Below are positions 16,305-25,018 of a stretch of 57,076 bases of DNA, in pieces. The stretch lies in assembly GCA_026394075.1 (NCBI GenBank), contig JAPKYX010000238.1, forward strand, positions 1-57,076, read 5' to 3'. The stretch is from Acidobacteriota bacterium. Its GTDB lineage: Bacteria; Acidobacteriota; Terriglobia; Bryobacterales; Bryobacteraceae. The number at the start of each line of letters is the position of its first letter. The first letter of the stretch is position 1. Under the pieces are notes generated by a model. It saw nothing but the letters and a program-made list of their open reading frames with translations, was not told the origin of the DNA and did not search any database. The position numbers and the translations under genes were made by a program.

Positions 16305-19184
16305 ATGAGTACCCGCCCTGGCCAGTTCGCCGCTGGTTCCATCGAAATTCGTGGAGCCCGTGTCCATAACCTGAAGAACATTTCGGTCTCGATCCCGCAC
16401 AACCAGTTGACGGTGGTGACGGGAGTGTCGGGCTCCGGCAAATCGTCGCTGGTATTTGACACCATCTACGCCGAAGGCCAGCGCCGCTACGTTGAGAGCT
16501 TGTCCAGCTACGCACGGCAGTTTCTGGAGCGGATGGAAAAGCCCGATCTCGACGAGATCGAAGGTATCGCCCCGCCCATCGCCATCCGGCAGAAGAACAC
16601 GACGCGCAACCCACGCTCCACCGTCGCCACCTCTACTGAGGTCTACGACTTTATGCGCCTGCTGTGGGCACGCGCCGGGTCCACCTACTGCCCCAACGGC
16701 CATGGCGAAGTGCTGCGCGACACGGTGGATCAAGTGGCCACGCATTTCCTTGAGCAGCGCGCCGGCACGCGCTGGTACGCACTGTTCCCCGTGGTGGTGC
16801 CGGACCTGGTGATCAAGACCGGCCCCAAGTCCGCCGCCAAGCCGTCCGCTGTGGCCACGGACCGCTTCCGTGATCGCTTGTTCGAGCTGCGCGCCAAAGG
16901 CTTCAACCGTCTCTACCAGGAAGGCAAGACGTTTGAGTTCTCGACGCCGGAATCGCTGCTCGAGATCAACTTCAAAAAGCCGCTGTTCGTGCTGGCCGAC
17001 CGGTTGGCCATGGGCAGCATCGACCGGCAGCGCGTCGTCGATACGGTGGAGATCTGCTACCGCGAAGGCGGCGAAGTGATTTTTGAAGAGGCGGGCGTCT
17101 TCCCGGTCTACCAGATCCGCTACGCCGAAACGTTCGCCTGCAAGGCCTGCGGCACCACGTTTGCTGACCCGGAGCCGCGCCTGTTCAGCTTCAACAATCC
17201 GTTCGGCGCCTGCCCGCGCTGCCAGGGCTTTGGCAACACCATCGACTACGACATGGACCTGATCATCCCGGACCCATCGCGGTCCTTGGATGAAGGCGCC
17301 ATCGACCCCTGGACCAAGCCCAGCTACAGCTGGTTCTTTGACGACTTCAAGAAATCAAAGCCCGGGCCGTTCAAGGACAAGAGCCGTTGGAAGATACCCT
17401 ACGCGGACCTGACCGCGGAAGAGCGCAAGATCGTTCGCGAGGCGGTCTTTGCCTTCTTCAAGGAAGTGGAGCAGAAGAAGTACAAGGTCCACGTCCGCGT
17501 CTTCCTGGCGCGCTACCGCGGCTATGCCGAATGCCCGGAATGTGGCGGGTCCCGCTTGCGGCGGGAGGCCGTAAACATCCGCCTCTCCGGTGCCACCATT
17601 GCCGACGTCAACCGCATGAACATTGCGGAGGCGGGCGCGTTCTTTGAGAGCATGACGCTGCGGCCGGAACAGCGCAAGGTGGCCGACAAGGTACTGATCG
17701 AGATCCGGCAGCGGCTGAAGTTCTTAAACGATGTCGGTCTCGAGTACCTGACGCTGGACCGGTTGGCCTCAACGCTGTCAGGTGGCGAAGCGCAGCGCAT
17801 CCAGCTGGCCACGTGTCTGGGCTCGCGCCTGGTGGGGGCCACCTATGTGCTGGATGAGCCTTCGATCGGCCTGCACCATCGCGACACGGGACGGCTGATC
17901 GCCATCATGGAAGAGCTGCGCGAATTGGGCAACACCATCGTGGTCGTGGAGCATGACCCGGAAGTGATGCGCGCCGCCGACCACATCATCGACCTGGGGC
18001 CGGCGGCGGGTGAACTCGGGGGACACGTCGTGTTCCAAGGTCCGTTTGACACCATGCACGGTACGCTGACCTCGCGCTACCTGAGTGGCGAACTGCACGC
18101 CGCCGCCCAGCGCGAACGGCGCGAGATGGAGACCAAGAAGACCGTCACCTTTCGCGGGGCGCGCGCCAACAACCTGAAGGGCATCGATGTCACCATCCCG
18201 CTGGGCATTCTCGTGGCCGTCACCGGTGTGTCCGGCAGCGGCAAATCCACGCTGGTGCACGATGTGATCCACAAGGCGCTGGACACCCGGTTGAAGCAAC
18301 TCAACCCGGAACGCGCGGGTGCCGCTGCCCTGGCAGACAACGAGATCAGCGAGAAGGTCACCTGCCGCGAGATCGAACATGCGGAGCGGGTGAAGGACGT
18401 GGTGCTGGTGGATCAATCACCCATCGGCCGCACGCCGCGCTCCAACCCCGTCACCTACGTGAAGGCCTTCGACCAGATCCGTGAGTTGTTCGCCTTGACG
18501 CCCGAAGGCAAGCGGCGCGGCTACTCGTCGGGCCACTTCTCGTTCAACATCCCCGGCGGCCGCTGCGAGATGTGCCAGGGCGATGGCACGGTGACGGTGG
18601 AGATGCAGTTTCTGGCCGACGTGGAACTGATCTGCGAAGACTGCAAGGGCACGCGCTACAAAGCGTCCACGCTGGAGATCAAGTACCAGGACAAGTCGAT
18701 CCACGAAGTATTGGGCCTCACCATCGATGAGGCAGTGGAGTTCTTCGCGTCGACGCCGAAGCTCTGTTCGCGACTGAAGGTGCTGGCCGATGTCGGCCTG
18801 GGCTATCTGCGGCTGGGCCAATCGGCGACAACACTGTCCGGCGGCGAAGCGCAGCGGGTGAAGCTGGCGGCCTATATCGCGAACGTGGGCGCCACCTCCG
18901 CCAAGGGCACGCTGTTCATCTTTGATGAGCCGACAACCGGTCTGCATTTTGACGACATCGCCAAACTGCTGGACGCCTTCAACCGGCTGATCGACCAGGG
19001 CGCATCCGTGCTGTTGATCGAGCACAACCTGGACGTGATCCAGTCCGCGGATTGGGTGATCGACCTGGGGCCCGAAGGCGGCGCCGGTGGCGGTCGCGTG
19101 GTGGCGGAAGGCACACCGGAAGAAGTGGCCGCTTGTGCGGCCAGCTACACCGGACAGGCCCTGAAAGCGGCGCTACACTCATAG
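16305..19184 (+). CDS. uvrA: Excinuclease ABC subunit A
   Basis: 959 residues, the usual length. UvrA is the damage-sensing ATPase of nucleotide excision repair. It has two ABC modules: Walker [15 protein letters not shown] and signature [12 protein letters not shown] in the first, [14 protein letters not shown] and [12 protein letters not shown] in the second. Zinc sites are visible as CKACG...CPRCQG (C-X2-C-X19-C-X2-C) and CEMCQGDG...CEDCKG. UvrA-specific [19 protein letters not shown] and [13 protein letters not shown] are present. uvrB is not in the window. It is divergent from mutY. Confidence 0.98.
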   Translation: MSTRPGQFAAGSIEIRGARVHNLKNISVSIPHNQLTVVTGVSGSGKSSLVFDTIYAEGQRRYVESLSSYARQFLERMEKPDLDEIEGIAPPIAIRQKNTTRNPRSTVATSTEVYDFMRLLWARAGSTYCPNGHGEVLRDTVDQVATHFLEQRAGTRWYALFPVVVPDLVIKTGPKSAAKPSAVATDRFRDRLFELRAKGFNRLYQEGKTFEFSTPESLLEINFKKPLFVLADRLAMGSIDRQRVVDTVEICYREGGEVIFEEAGVFPVYQIRYAETFACKACGTTFADPEPRLFSFNNPFGACPRCQGFGNTIDYDMDLIIPDPSRSLDEGAIDPWTKPSYSWFFDDFKKSKPGPFKDKSRWKIPYADLTAEERKIVREAVFAFFKEVEQKKYKVHVRVFLARYRGYAECPECGGSRLRREAVNIRLSGATIADVNRMNIAEAGAFFESMTLRPEQRKVADKVLIEIRQRLKFLNDVGLEYLTLDRLASTLSGGEAQRIQLATCLGSRLVGATYVLDEPSIGLHHRDTGRLIAIMEELRELGNTIVVVEHDPEVMRAADHIIDLGPAAGELGGHVVFQGPFDTMHGTLTSRYLSGELHAAAQRERREMETKKTVTFRGARANNLKGIDVTIPLGILVAVTGVSGSGKSTLVHDVIHKALDTRLKQLNPERAGAAALADNEISEKVTCREIEHAERVKDVVLVDQSPIGRTPRSNPVTYVKAFDQIRELFALTPEGKRRGYSSGHFSFNIPGGRCEMCQGDGTVTVEMQFLADVELICEDCKGTRYKASTLEIKYQDKSIHEVLGLTIDEAVEFFASTPKLCSRLKVLADVGLGYLRLGQSATTLSGGEAQRVKLAAYIANVGATSAKGTLFIFDEPTTGLHFDDIAKLLDAFNRLIDQGASVLLIEHNLDVIQSADWVIDLGPEGGAGGGRVVAEGTPEEVAACAASYTGQALKAALHS

Positions 19185-19187
19185 TCG

Positions 19188-20285
19188 ATGACGGCTTTAC
19201 TGTTCCTGTTGCTCGCGCAATCTCCCATGGACGTGGGGATGAAGGCGCTGGATGCCAACCAGTGGGCGGAAGCCGAGCAGGCGTTTGAGAAGGCGGTCAC
19301 GGCAGAACCGGACGACTACGCAGCGCACTTCCATCTGGCTTTGGCGCGGACGTTCCTGAACAAGGATGAGCCGGCGATGGCCGGGTTCCGCAAAACGCTG
19401 GAGCTGAAGCCGGGCCTCTATGAGGCGCAGATCAACTTAGGGTTGCTCTACCACCGCTACCGCAAGTTCCCCGAAGCGATTGAGCAGTTGAAGGGAGCCG
19501 CCGCGCAGAAACCTGATGATGTGCGGACGCTGTTCCATTTGGGCGATGCCTATCGCGAGACCAAACAGTTCGCCGCCGCCGAGCCCATCTTCCGGCGTCT
19601 GCTGGAAATCGACCCCAAGCTGGAAGCCGTTCATCAAGGCTTGGCCCAGGCACTGGCCGCCAACGGCAAGCTGGACGAAGCCGTGCCGCACTTTGAGAAG
19701 TCGAACAGCTGGCTGGAGCTGGCCCAAGCTTACGAAGACGCCGGGCAGTGGGAGAAGGCCATTCCTATCTATGAACGGGTGACGCCGGACTTGGCGATCT
19801 TGACGCGATTGGCGGGCGCTTATCTGCGGCAGAAGCAGTTCGACAAGGCCGAAGGTGTGGTGACGCAAGCGTTGAAGCTTGCGCCTAACGACTATGACCT
19901 GCGCCTCACCTACGGGCGCCTGCTGCGCGACAAGCGCCAGTTTGCACCTGCCGCCACGCAGTTCGCCGCCGCCGTGAATCTGAAGCCGCAAGAGCCCGCG
20001 GCGTTAAATGAGCTGGCGGGCATGCTGATTTCGCTCGAAGACTATGACCGCGCGCTGCTGGCCCTGGATCGCTTGAAGGCCTTGAACGCCGAGATCCCCG
20101 GTCATCTGTTCTTCCGCGCGTTGATCCATGACAAGCGCCATCAGGCCGACCATCGCCTGTCGCCCAAGCCCGCCATCGAAGCCTACCGCGCGTTTCTCGC
20201 GGTGGCGGAGGGCAAGTATCCCGATGAAGAGTTCAAGGCTCGCCAGCGCGCCCGCATTCTCGAAAAGGAGGCTGCCCGCCGATGA
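19188..20285 (+). CDS. Tetratricopeptide repeat protein, probably exported
   Basis: 365 residues starting with a short hydrophobic segment (MTALLFLLLAQSP), then about eight TPR units, for example ALDANQWAEAEQAFEKAVTA, LYHRYRKFPEAIEQLKGAAA, QAYEDAGQWEKAIPIYERV and GAYLRQKQFDKAEGVVTQAL. TPR proteins scaffold protein complexes; the partner is unknown. It starts three bases after the uvrA stop and its stop overlaps the next start (ATGA), so it heads or continues a short operon of exported proteins. Confidence 0.85.
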   Translation: MTALLFLLLAQSPMDVGMKALDANQWAEAEQAFEKAVTAEPDDYAAHFHLALARTFLNKDEPAMAGFRKTLELKPGLYEAQINLGLLYHRYRKFPEAIEQLKGAAAQKPDDVRTLFHLGDAYRETKQFAAAEPIFRRLLEIDPKLEAVHQGLAQALAANGKLDEAVPHFEKSNSWLELAQAYEDAGQWEKAIPIYERVTPDLAILTRLAGAYLRQKQFDKAEGVVTQALKLAPNDYDLRLTYGRLLRDKRQFAPAATQFAAAVNLKPQEPAALNELAGMLISLEDYDRALLALDRLKALNAEIPGHLFFRALIHDKRHQADHRLSPKPAIEAYRAFLAVAEGKYPDEEFKARQRARILEKEAARR

Positions 20286-20674
20286 CACTTCTGGTGTTGA
20301 TGCTGGCCCTGGATCTGGCGGCGGTGAAGGCGGAGCCGGATCTGGTGAAGCGGGCGAACCGCGCGCTCGATTATGCGTTTGAGCAGGTGGCCGAGGCTCG
20401 CAAGTTGACCAATGACGGCAGTGCCGAGGCTCTGAAGAAGACGGCCGACCAGGTGACTGCCGGCATTGATCTGATGGTGGAGACCTTCGGCCAGGCGCGC
20501 CGCCGCACGGGCGACTTGAAGAAGGCGGAGATCCGCTTGCACGACTTGATCCGGCGCCTGGAAACATTGCGGCAGGACGCGCCGTTTGACGAGCGCGCGG
20601 TGATTGAGGACGTTGAACAGCGCGCTCGCGCGTCCAACGAGAAACTGCTTGAGCTGGTGATGGGCAAGCGCTAA
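20282..20674 (+). CDS. Small exported helical protein of unknown function
   Basis: 130 residues with a hydrophobic start (MTLLVLMLALDLAAVKAEPD) and otherwise predicted long amphipathic helices rich in Glu, Arg, Lys and Ala. I do not recognise a family. The ATG overlaps the TGA of the TPR gene, indicating translational coupling; it is followed 36 bases later by another exported helical protein. Confidence 0.65.
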   Translation: MTLLVLMLALDLAAVKAEPDLVKRANRALDYAFEQVAEARKLTNDGSAEALKKTADQVTAGIDLMVETFGQARRRTGDLKKAEIRLHDLIRRLETLRQDAPFDERAVIEDVEQRARASNEKLLELVMGKR

Positions 20675-20710
20675 GCCGCCGATAGAATGGTGCGCAGGGA
20701 GGGACTCGCG

Positions 20711-21409
20711 ATGCGATGCTTTGGAACGCTACTGCTGGTGATGGTGACGTTGATCACCAACGCCTCAGCACAACAGAAGGACTTTCTCACCTCCGATGAA
20801 GCCGACCAGATCCGTGTCGCGCAGGAGCCCAATATGCGGCTGCGCGTCTACCTCCACTTTGCGCAACAGCGCGTGGACCTGATCGAGCAGGCTCTCAAGA
20901 AAGAGAAGGCCGGCCGCGCGGGCCTGATCCACGAGTACCTGGACGAGTACACCAAGATCATTGAAGCCCTGGACATCGTGGCCGATGATGCGACCAAGCG
21001 CAAGGTGGCTATCGACGAAGGCATCAGCCTGGTGATCAAGGAAGAGAAGGCGATGCTCGCCAAGCTGCAAGCCATTGCCGATGCGGCCCCCAAGGACATT
21101 GGCCGCTATCAATTCGCGCTGACACAGGCTCTTGAGACAACTGAAGATTCTCTCGATATGGCCAAGCAGGATGTCGAAGCGCGGCGGACCTCGGTGGCGG
21201 AAGCCGACCAGCGCCGCAAGGCCGAGCGCGAGTCGCTAACAAAGGCCGTTGAAGGGGCCGAAGGCAAGGCATTGCCGAAGACTGAAGCGGCCAAATCAGA
21301 GAAGCGCGCGGCTGATGCGGCCGCTCCTGATGCGGAACAAAAGGCCACGGGCCGCAAGCCTCCCACGCTGCGGCGCAAAGGCGAAACACCAGCTCCTCCG
21401 AAGCCCTGA
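20711..21409 (+). CDS. Exported coiled-coil protein of unknown function
   Basis: About 232 residues. A signal peptide (MRCFGTLLLVMVTLITNASA) is followed by a helical, charged region (EPNMRLRVYLHFAQQRVDLI, LIHEYLDEYTKIIEALDIV) and a low-complexity Lys/Ala/Glu tail ending in PTLRRKGETPAPPKP. The ATG at 20711 is preferred over 20687 because GGAGGG precedes it and it starts the signal peptide exactly. No known domain was recognised. Third member of the possible operon 19188-21409. Confidence 0.7.
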   Translation: MRCFGTLLLVMVTLITNASAQQKDFLTSDEADQIRVAQEPNMRLRVYLHFAQQRVDLIEQALKKEKAGRAGLIHEYLDEYTKIIEALDIVADDATKRKVAIDEGISLVIKEEKAMLAKLQAIADAAPKDIGRYQFALTQALETTEDSLDMAKQDVEARRTSVAEADQRRKAERESLTKAVEGAEGKALPKTEAAKSEKRAADAAAPDAEQKATGRKPPTLRRKGETPAPPKP

Positions 21410-21637
21410 ATTCAGCTCAGCATTGGTGTTGCTGGCGCTGTAAGAGGCGTGCCGCCGAAGGGCAATGCACATCGGGCATGGAATAGGGAAAATGCTTAAT
21501 ACATTTTGTGCACGAAACGTTTAATCTCCGGTTATACTGATTGCCAAAGGTGTGTTTTCGCGTACCTGAGATGGAGGATGTTTCTTTCGCTCAGCGACAA
21601 TGCGGTTCGCGCCATGCTGATTGATAGGGAGAATTGA

Positions 21638-22024
21638 ATGCAACAGATGAGTTCCATCGGAACATCAATGGCGGCGTTTCCGTTTGTTGACGCCGTACTG
21701 CGCAGCTTGAGCCAGCCCGCTGTGGCTGAGACGCTCGAAGCGGCCACGGCCAAGAAGGTCGCCCCCAAGAAGGCAGTGCCGGCCAAGAAGACTCCAGCTA
21801 AGGCTCCGGCCAAGAAGGCCCCCGCTAAGGCTCCGGCAAAGGCTCCGGCCAAGGCCCCCGCTAAGGCTCCTGCCAAAGCTCCGGCCAAGGCGCCCGCTAA
21901 GGCTCCGGCCAAAGCCCCCGCTAAGGCCCCGGCCAAGAAGGCTCCGGCTAAGGCTCCGGCCAAGAAGGCTGCTGCTCCGGTCAAGGCCGTCAAGAAGGCT
22001 GCTCCGGCCAAGAAGTCGGCCTAG
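21638..22024 (+). CDS. Histone H1-like Lys/Ala/Pro-repeat protein
   Basis: 128 residues. The first 40 are ordinary (MQQMSSIGTSMAAFPFVDAV then LRSLSQPAVAETLEAATAKK); the remaining 88 are a run of PAKA/PAKK units ending KKAAPAKKSA. This composition is that of bacterial histone H1-like or AlgP-like tails, which bind DNA without sequence specificity. GGGAGA lies upstream of the ATG. It is preceded by 228 bases without a gene and followed by a strong terminator, so it is probably a single-gene, well-expressed transcript. DNA binding is inferred from composition. Confidence 0.8.
   Translation: MQQMSSIGTSMAAFPFVDAVLRSLSQPAVAETLEAATAKKVAPKKAVPAKKTPAKAPAKKAPAKAPAKAPAKAPAKAPAKAPAKAPAKAPAKAPAKAPAKKAPAKAPAKKAAAPVKAVKKAAPAKKSA
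21790..21970 (+). repeat. 12-base tandem repeat encoding PAKA units
   Basis: The unit is close to AAGGCTCCGGCC, repeated about a dozen times with third-base variation (gct/gcc, ccg/ccc). It lies within the histone-like gene and sets the length of the basic tail; such repeats often vary in copy number between strains. Confidence 0.85.
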
Positions 22025-22073
22025 TCTCTCAACTTTCCGGTAGACCCAAATGGGGTCCGCCAACCAAGCAACT

Positions 22074-22115
22074 ATCGGGGCCAAGCTCAACCCAGAGTGG
22101 CCCCGATTTTCTTTT
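22074..22115 (+). terminator. Rho-independent terminator of the histone-like gene
   Basis: Perfect 10-bp stem ATCGGGGCCA (22074-22083) with TGGCCCCGAT (22098-22107), 14-base loop, followed by TTTCTTTT. It stands 50 bases after the stop codon on the same strand. Confidence 0.93.
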
Positions 22116-22174
22116 GTGGGCACCGTTGTTCAGGCCGCCCACATCGTCCTGATTCGTCCCGTATACTCGTTCTC

Positions 22175-22564
22175 ATGAAGAGCCTGATTCATCTGTTCGC
22201 TTTTGCCCTGGGCACCTTCGCGCAAGACGACGTGAAGAAGATCTCGGCCGAAGACATCAAGGACCTACTTGGGCCCAACGTGATCTTCCTCGATGTCCGC
22301 ACTCCGCAAGAGATCCGCGAGTTCGGCACACTGAAGGGCTACATCAACATCCCCATTGATGAACTGCCCAAGCGCATGGGAGAACTCCCCAAGGACAAGC
22401 GCATCATCACCGCTTGAAACGCCGGAGGAAGAGCGGTCCGTGCGGCCGCCATGCTGAAGGCCAAAGGCTATGACGTGATCGGCGCTTGTGGCATCAAGGG
22501 CGCGGAGACCAAGGGTGTCGAGTTGATCAAGCCCACTGAGGAAGAGAAAGAGAAGAAGCCCTAG
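22175..22564 (+). CDS. Rhodanese-like sulfurtransferase with UGA at the catalytic cysteine (candidate selenoprotein)
   Basis: Read through one UGA, the gene encodes 129 residues. An N-terminal hydrophobic segment (MKSLIHLFAFALGTFAQ) suggests export. The rhodanese fold is clear: ISAEDIKDLLGP, VIFLDVRTPQEIREFGTLKG, YINIPIDELPKRM, then DKRIITA-UGA-NAGGRAVRAA, LKAKGYDVIGACGIKG and a normal TAG. In rhodanese homology domains the residue at the UGA (position 81) is the persulfide-forming Cys, in the usual pattern (I/V)xYCxxGxRA. TGA differs from the Cys codons TGT/TGC by one base. A stem-loop follows at 22433-22449. The alternatives are a nonsense mutation or a sequencing error. No other selenium gene is in the window. 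The ATG at 22175 fits the signal peptide. Confidence 0.7.
22433..22449 (+). promoter_or_regulatory. Candidate bacterial SECIS stem-loop
   Basis: GCGGTC (22433-22438) can pair with GGCCGC (22444-22449), including one G-U pair, around the loop CGTGC. The loop begins 21 bases after the UGA at 22415-22417, within the spacing seen for bacterial SECIS elements, and has a G in its first two bases as the loose consensus asks. The stem also lies in GC-rich coding sequence, where chance hairpins are common. Confidence 0.4.
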
Positions 22565-22660
22565 CTCGTTAGCATCCGCAGTACCGGAAGTGTACGCCGG
22601 TGCGGACGGCAAGACCGCTTAGTCAATCGTCGGCAGCTGACTCTGATATAGTCGAGCGCC

Positions 22661-23911
22661 ATGAGCCCTCGTTTCTGCCTCTCCGCCGTTCTCTGCCTGC
22701 TCCCTGTAGCGGCCGCAACGCTGCCCAAGACCGGCCCCGAGAAGGTAGGCCTTTCCGCCGAGCGCATGAAGCGTGTCGATCGCCTCATGCAGCGCTACAT
22801 CGACAAAGGCGAGATCGCGGGCGCAGTGACACTGGTGGCGCGCAAAGGGCAGATCGCCCACCTGAATGCCCAAGGCGTGATGGACCTCGACTCCAAGCGC
22901 CCCATGACCACGGACGCCATCTTCCGCCTGGCGTCCATGACCAAGCCCATCACCAGCCTGGCCGTGATGATGCTGCATGAGGAAGGGCACTTCCTGCTGA
23001 AGGACCCGATCTCGAAGTTCCTGCCCGAATTCAAGAACCCGCAGGTGGCCGTGGCCAACGCACCGAATGAACGCGCGGGCGGCGGCTTTCGCACAGTACC
23101 CGCGGAGCGTGAGATCACCATCCGTGACCTGCTGACCCACACCTCCGGCTTGGCCAGCGGCACGGCGGGACCGACTATGGCGCTGGTGCAGAAGCTGAAT
23201 GCCGCACGCAAGCCCGAAGACCTTCTGGCCAGCTACACGGTGAAGCTGGCTGCCCTGCCCCTGAACTTCCAGCCCGGCACGCATTGGGAGTACGGCCCCG
23301 CCACCGACGTACTGGGACGCTTGGTGGAAGTGGTCTCCGGCCAAACTCTCGACCAGTTCTTCCGCCAGCGCATCCTCGATCCGCTGGGCATGACGGACAC
23401 GCACTTCTATCTGCCCGAAGACCGCCTGCCGCGCCTCACTACTGCTTACGAGAAGGCCGAAGGCCAGTTGCGCAAGCTCACCGCACTGGGCCCGGCCAGC
23501 CGCACCGCGAAGTTCTATGCCGGTGGTGGTGGCTTGGCCGGTACCGCCGAGGACTACCTCCGCTTCTGCCAGATGATGCTGAACGGCGGACAACTGGACG
23601 GCAAGCGCCTAGTCAGCCCCAAGACCATCGAGCTGATGCGCGCCAACCACATCGGGGATCTGCCCATGTGGCAGGACACGCTCAGCGGCTACCACTTCGG
23701 CCTCGGCCTGCGCGTGCGCGCAAGCAATGGCCAAGCGGCCGTGCTCGGCTCAGAAGGCAGCTACGGCTGGGGCGGAGCCTACGGCACCTACTTCTGGATC
23801 GACCCCAAGGAGCAGATGATCGGCATCATGATGATCCAACTAATGCCCTACGCCCACATGAACATCCGCCCGGAGTTCCAGAACGTCGCCACGCAGGCGA
23901 TTGTCGAGTAG
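22661..23911 (+). CDS. Secreted class C beta-lactamase-like serine hydrolase
   Basis: 416 residues with a signal peptide (LCLLPVAAATLPKT). The beta-lactamase/transpeptidase-like fold is shown by the SxxK motif at Ser92-Lys95 in RLASMTKPITS, the tyrosine motif in WEYGPATDVLGRLVE, and a late YGWGGAYGTYFWIDP segment. IRDLLTHTSGLASG is typical of the esterase/D-aminopeptidase branch (family S12). Likely a periplasmic esterase or peptidase rather than a true beta-lactamase. It is 96 bases after the rhodanese and may be a separate transcript. Confidence 0.92.
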   Translation: MSPRFCLSAVLCLLPVAAATLPKTGPEKVGLSAERMKRVDRLMQRYIDKGEIAGAVTLVARKGQIAHLNAQGVMDLDSKRPMTTDAIFRLASMTKPITSLAVMMLHEEGHFLLKDPISKFLPEFKNPQVAVANAPNERAGGGFRTVPAEREITIRDLLTHTSGLASGTAGPTMALVQKLNAARKPEDLLASYTVKLAALPLNFQPGTHWEYGPATDVLGRLVEVVSGQTLDQFFRQRILDPLGMTDTHFYLPEDRLPRLTTAYEKAEGQLRKLTALGPASRTAKFYAGGGGLAGTAEDYLRFCQMMLNGGQLDGKRLVSPKTIELMRANHIGDLPMWQDTLSGYHFGLGLRVRASNGQAAVLGSEGSYGWGGAYGTYFWIDPKEQMIGIMMIQLMPYAHMNIRPEFQNVATQAIVE

Positions 23912-23961
23912 CTAGGCCGCCTGAGCAACGATCGCCAGCCACCAGCCGACTTGGCGTAACT

Positions 23962-23984
23962 CTATGGCATCGTTCATGCCATAG
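23962..23984. promoter_or_regulatory. Palindrome upstream of the antitoxin-MazF module (candidate operator)
   Basis: Perfect arms CTATGGCAT (23962-23970) and ATGCCATAG (23976-23984) with a five-base spacer, plus a further direct copy CTATGGCA at 23987-23994. It lies 33 bases before the antitoxin start, where autoregulating antitoxins bind. Confidence 0.6.
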
Positions 23985-24017
23985 CACTATGGCACAATGG
24001 TGCCTGGAACCTAGGCC

Positions 24018-24275
24018 ATGAAGAACTTTCACTTGCCACTGCCTGATCAGACCTACCTGCATCTCCGGATGGAAGCTGAACGGGCGCACGTACCGGCCAC
24101 CACTCTCGCGCGGGAAGCCATCGATACTTGGCTGCGAGAGCAGCAGCGCAAAACCAGGCATTCACAGATCGCCGCTTTCGCGGCACAAGTAGCGGGCTCC
24201 ACTCTCGATCTCGACCAGGATCTAGAGGAAGCAGGCATCCAGCATCTGCTGGGCGACGGCAAGGCCAGCCGGTGA
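24018..24275 (+). CDS. Antitoxin of a MazF-type module
   Basis: 85 residues. The N-terminal LPLPDQTYLHLRMEAERAH followed by ATTLAREAIDTWLREQ resembles a ribbon-helix-helix/Arc-like DNA-binding domain; the C-terminal part is acidic (LDLDQDLEEAGIQ), as in toxin-binding tails. It overlaps the toxin start (GTGA, 24272-24275). Expected to neutralise the MazF-like RNase and repress its own promoter through the palindrome at 23962-23984. Confidence 0.75.
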   Translation: MKNFHLPLPDQTYLHLRMEAERAHVPATTLAREAIDTWLREQQRKTRHSQIAAFAAQVAGSTLDLDQDLEEAGIQHLLGDGKASR

Positions 24276-24619
24276 AAAGGGGGGAGTTGTACTGGGCCGA
24301 TCTGGTTCCCCGGTCCGGTTCCGAACAAACAGGGCGGCGTCCCGTGATCGTACTCTCTCACGACGGGTTTAACCAGACGCCGGGCTGGATGTCGATCATT
24401 GTCGTTCCCGTATCAACGTCTCCGTCCCAGGGCAAGCGAGGCCCGACAGTAGTCGCTTTGCCCGGCGGAGCAGCGGGCCTTCCCAAACCGAGCGTCGCGG
24501 TCTGCCATCAAGTGACCACGCTGGACCGGGCCAAGCTGACCAAGCGGATCGGCACCCTGCCCGGTGATCTTCTCCGAGAAGTCGAGGGCGCAGTGAAGGC
24601 AGCGATGGACCTGGACTGA
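24272..24619 (+). CDS. MazF/PemK-family endoribonuclease toxin
   Basis: 115 residues from a GTG start. It shows the PemK/MazF signature: RGELYWADLVPRSGSEQTGR, RPVIVLSHDGFN, IIVVPVSTSP and VAVCHQVTTLDRAKL. These toxins cleave mRNA at short sequences. The start overlaps the antitoxin stop, which supports GTG at 24272 over other choices. Confidence 0.92.
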   Translation: MKRGELYWADLVPRSGSEQTGRRPVIVLSHDGFNQTPGWMSIIVVPVSTSPSQGKRGPTVVALPGGAAGLPKPSVAVCHQVTTLDRAKLTKRIGTLPGDLLREVEGAVKAAMDLD

Positions 24620-24656
24620 CGCGACCCTGATGGGATCATGCGCGATCTGCTTGAAT

Positions 24657-24680
24657 AATGGTAACCGATACGTTACCATT
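24657..24680. promoter_or_regulatory. Palindrome upstream of the RelE/HigA-like module (candidate operator)
   Basis: Perfect arms AATGGTAAC (24657-24665) and GTTACCATT (24672-24680) with a six-base spacer, immediately before the toxin start at 24686. Probably the binding site of the HTH antitoxin encoded at 25018-25335. Confidence 0.65.
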
Positions 24681-24685
24681 TTCTA

Positions 24686-25018
24686 GTGATCGAGCTTCGG
24701 GGCTACGTTGACGAAAGGGGCAAGAAACGGTTCGCCGATTGGCTGGATAGCCTCAACGCCACGGCCGCCGCGAAGGTAACCATCGCCCTTGCTCGCATGG
24801 AGAACGGCAACCTCGCGAATGTCAAGGGCGTTGGCGCGGGCGTGTTCGAATATCGAATCGACTTTGGCCCCGGCTACCGCATCTACTTCGGCAAGGACGG
24901 AGACCGCCTCATCATCTTGGTTGGTGGCGGAACGAAGAAACGCCAACCACAGGACATCGCAGCCGCACTAAACTGCTGGGCCGACTACAAACGCCGCAAG
25001 AATAAGGAGACGGATTGA
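24686..25018 (+). CDS. RelE/ParE-superfamily (HigB-like) toxin
   Basis: 110 residues from GTG. The sequence IELRGYVDERGKKRFADWLD, ALARMENGNLANVKGVGAGV, EYRIDFGPGYRIYFGK and ILVGGGTKKRQ is that of the phage Gp49/HigB-like branch of the RelE superfamily (type II TA addiction toxin, RNase). The stop TGA overlaps the ATG of the antitoxin. The toxin-first order is typical of higBA. Confidence 0.9.
   Translation: MIELRGYVDERGKKRFADWLDSLNATAAAKVTIALARMENGNLANVKGVGAGVFEYRIDFGPGYRIYFGKDGDRLIILVGGGTKKRQPQDIAAALNCWADYKRRKNKETD

Noticed and set aside
21506-21538. Promoter before the histone-like gene (TTGTGC ... TATACT)
   Set aside because: The -10-like TATACT is good, but the spacer to TTGTGC is 21 bases, too long for a normal sigma-70 site.
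21790-21970. Could the repeats be a CRISPR array
   Set aside because: The period is 12 bases with no spacers and the frame codes PAKA; it is a protein repeat.
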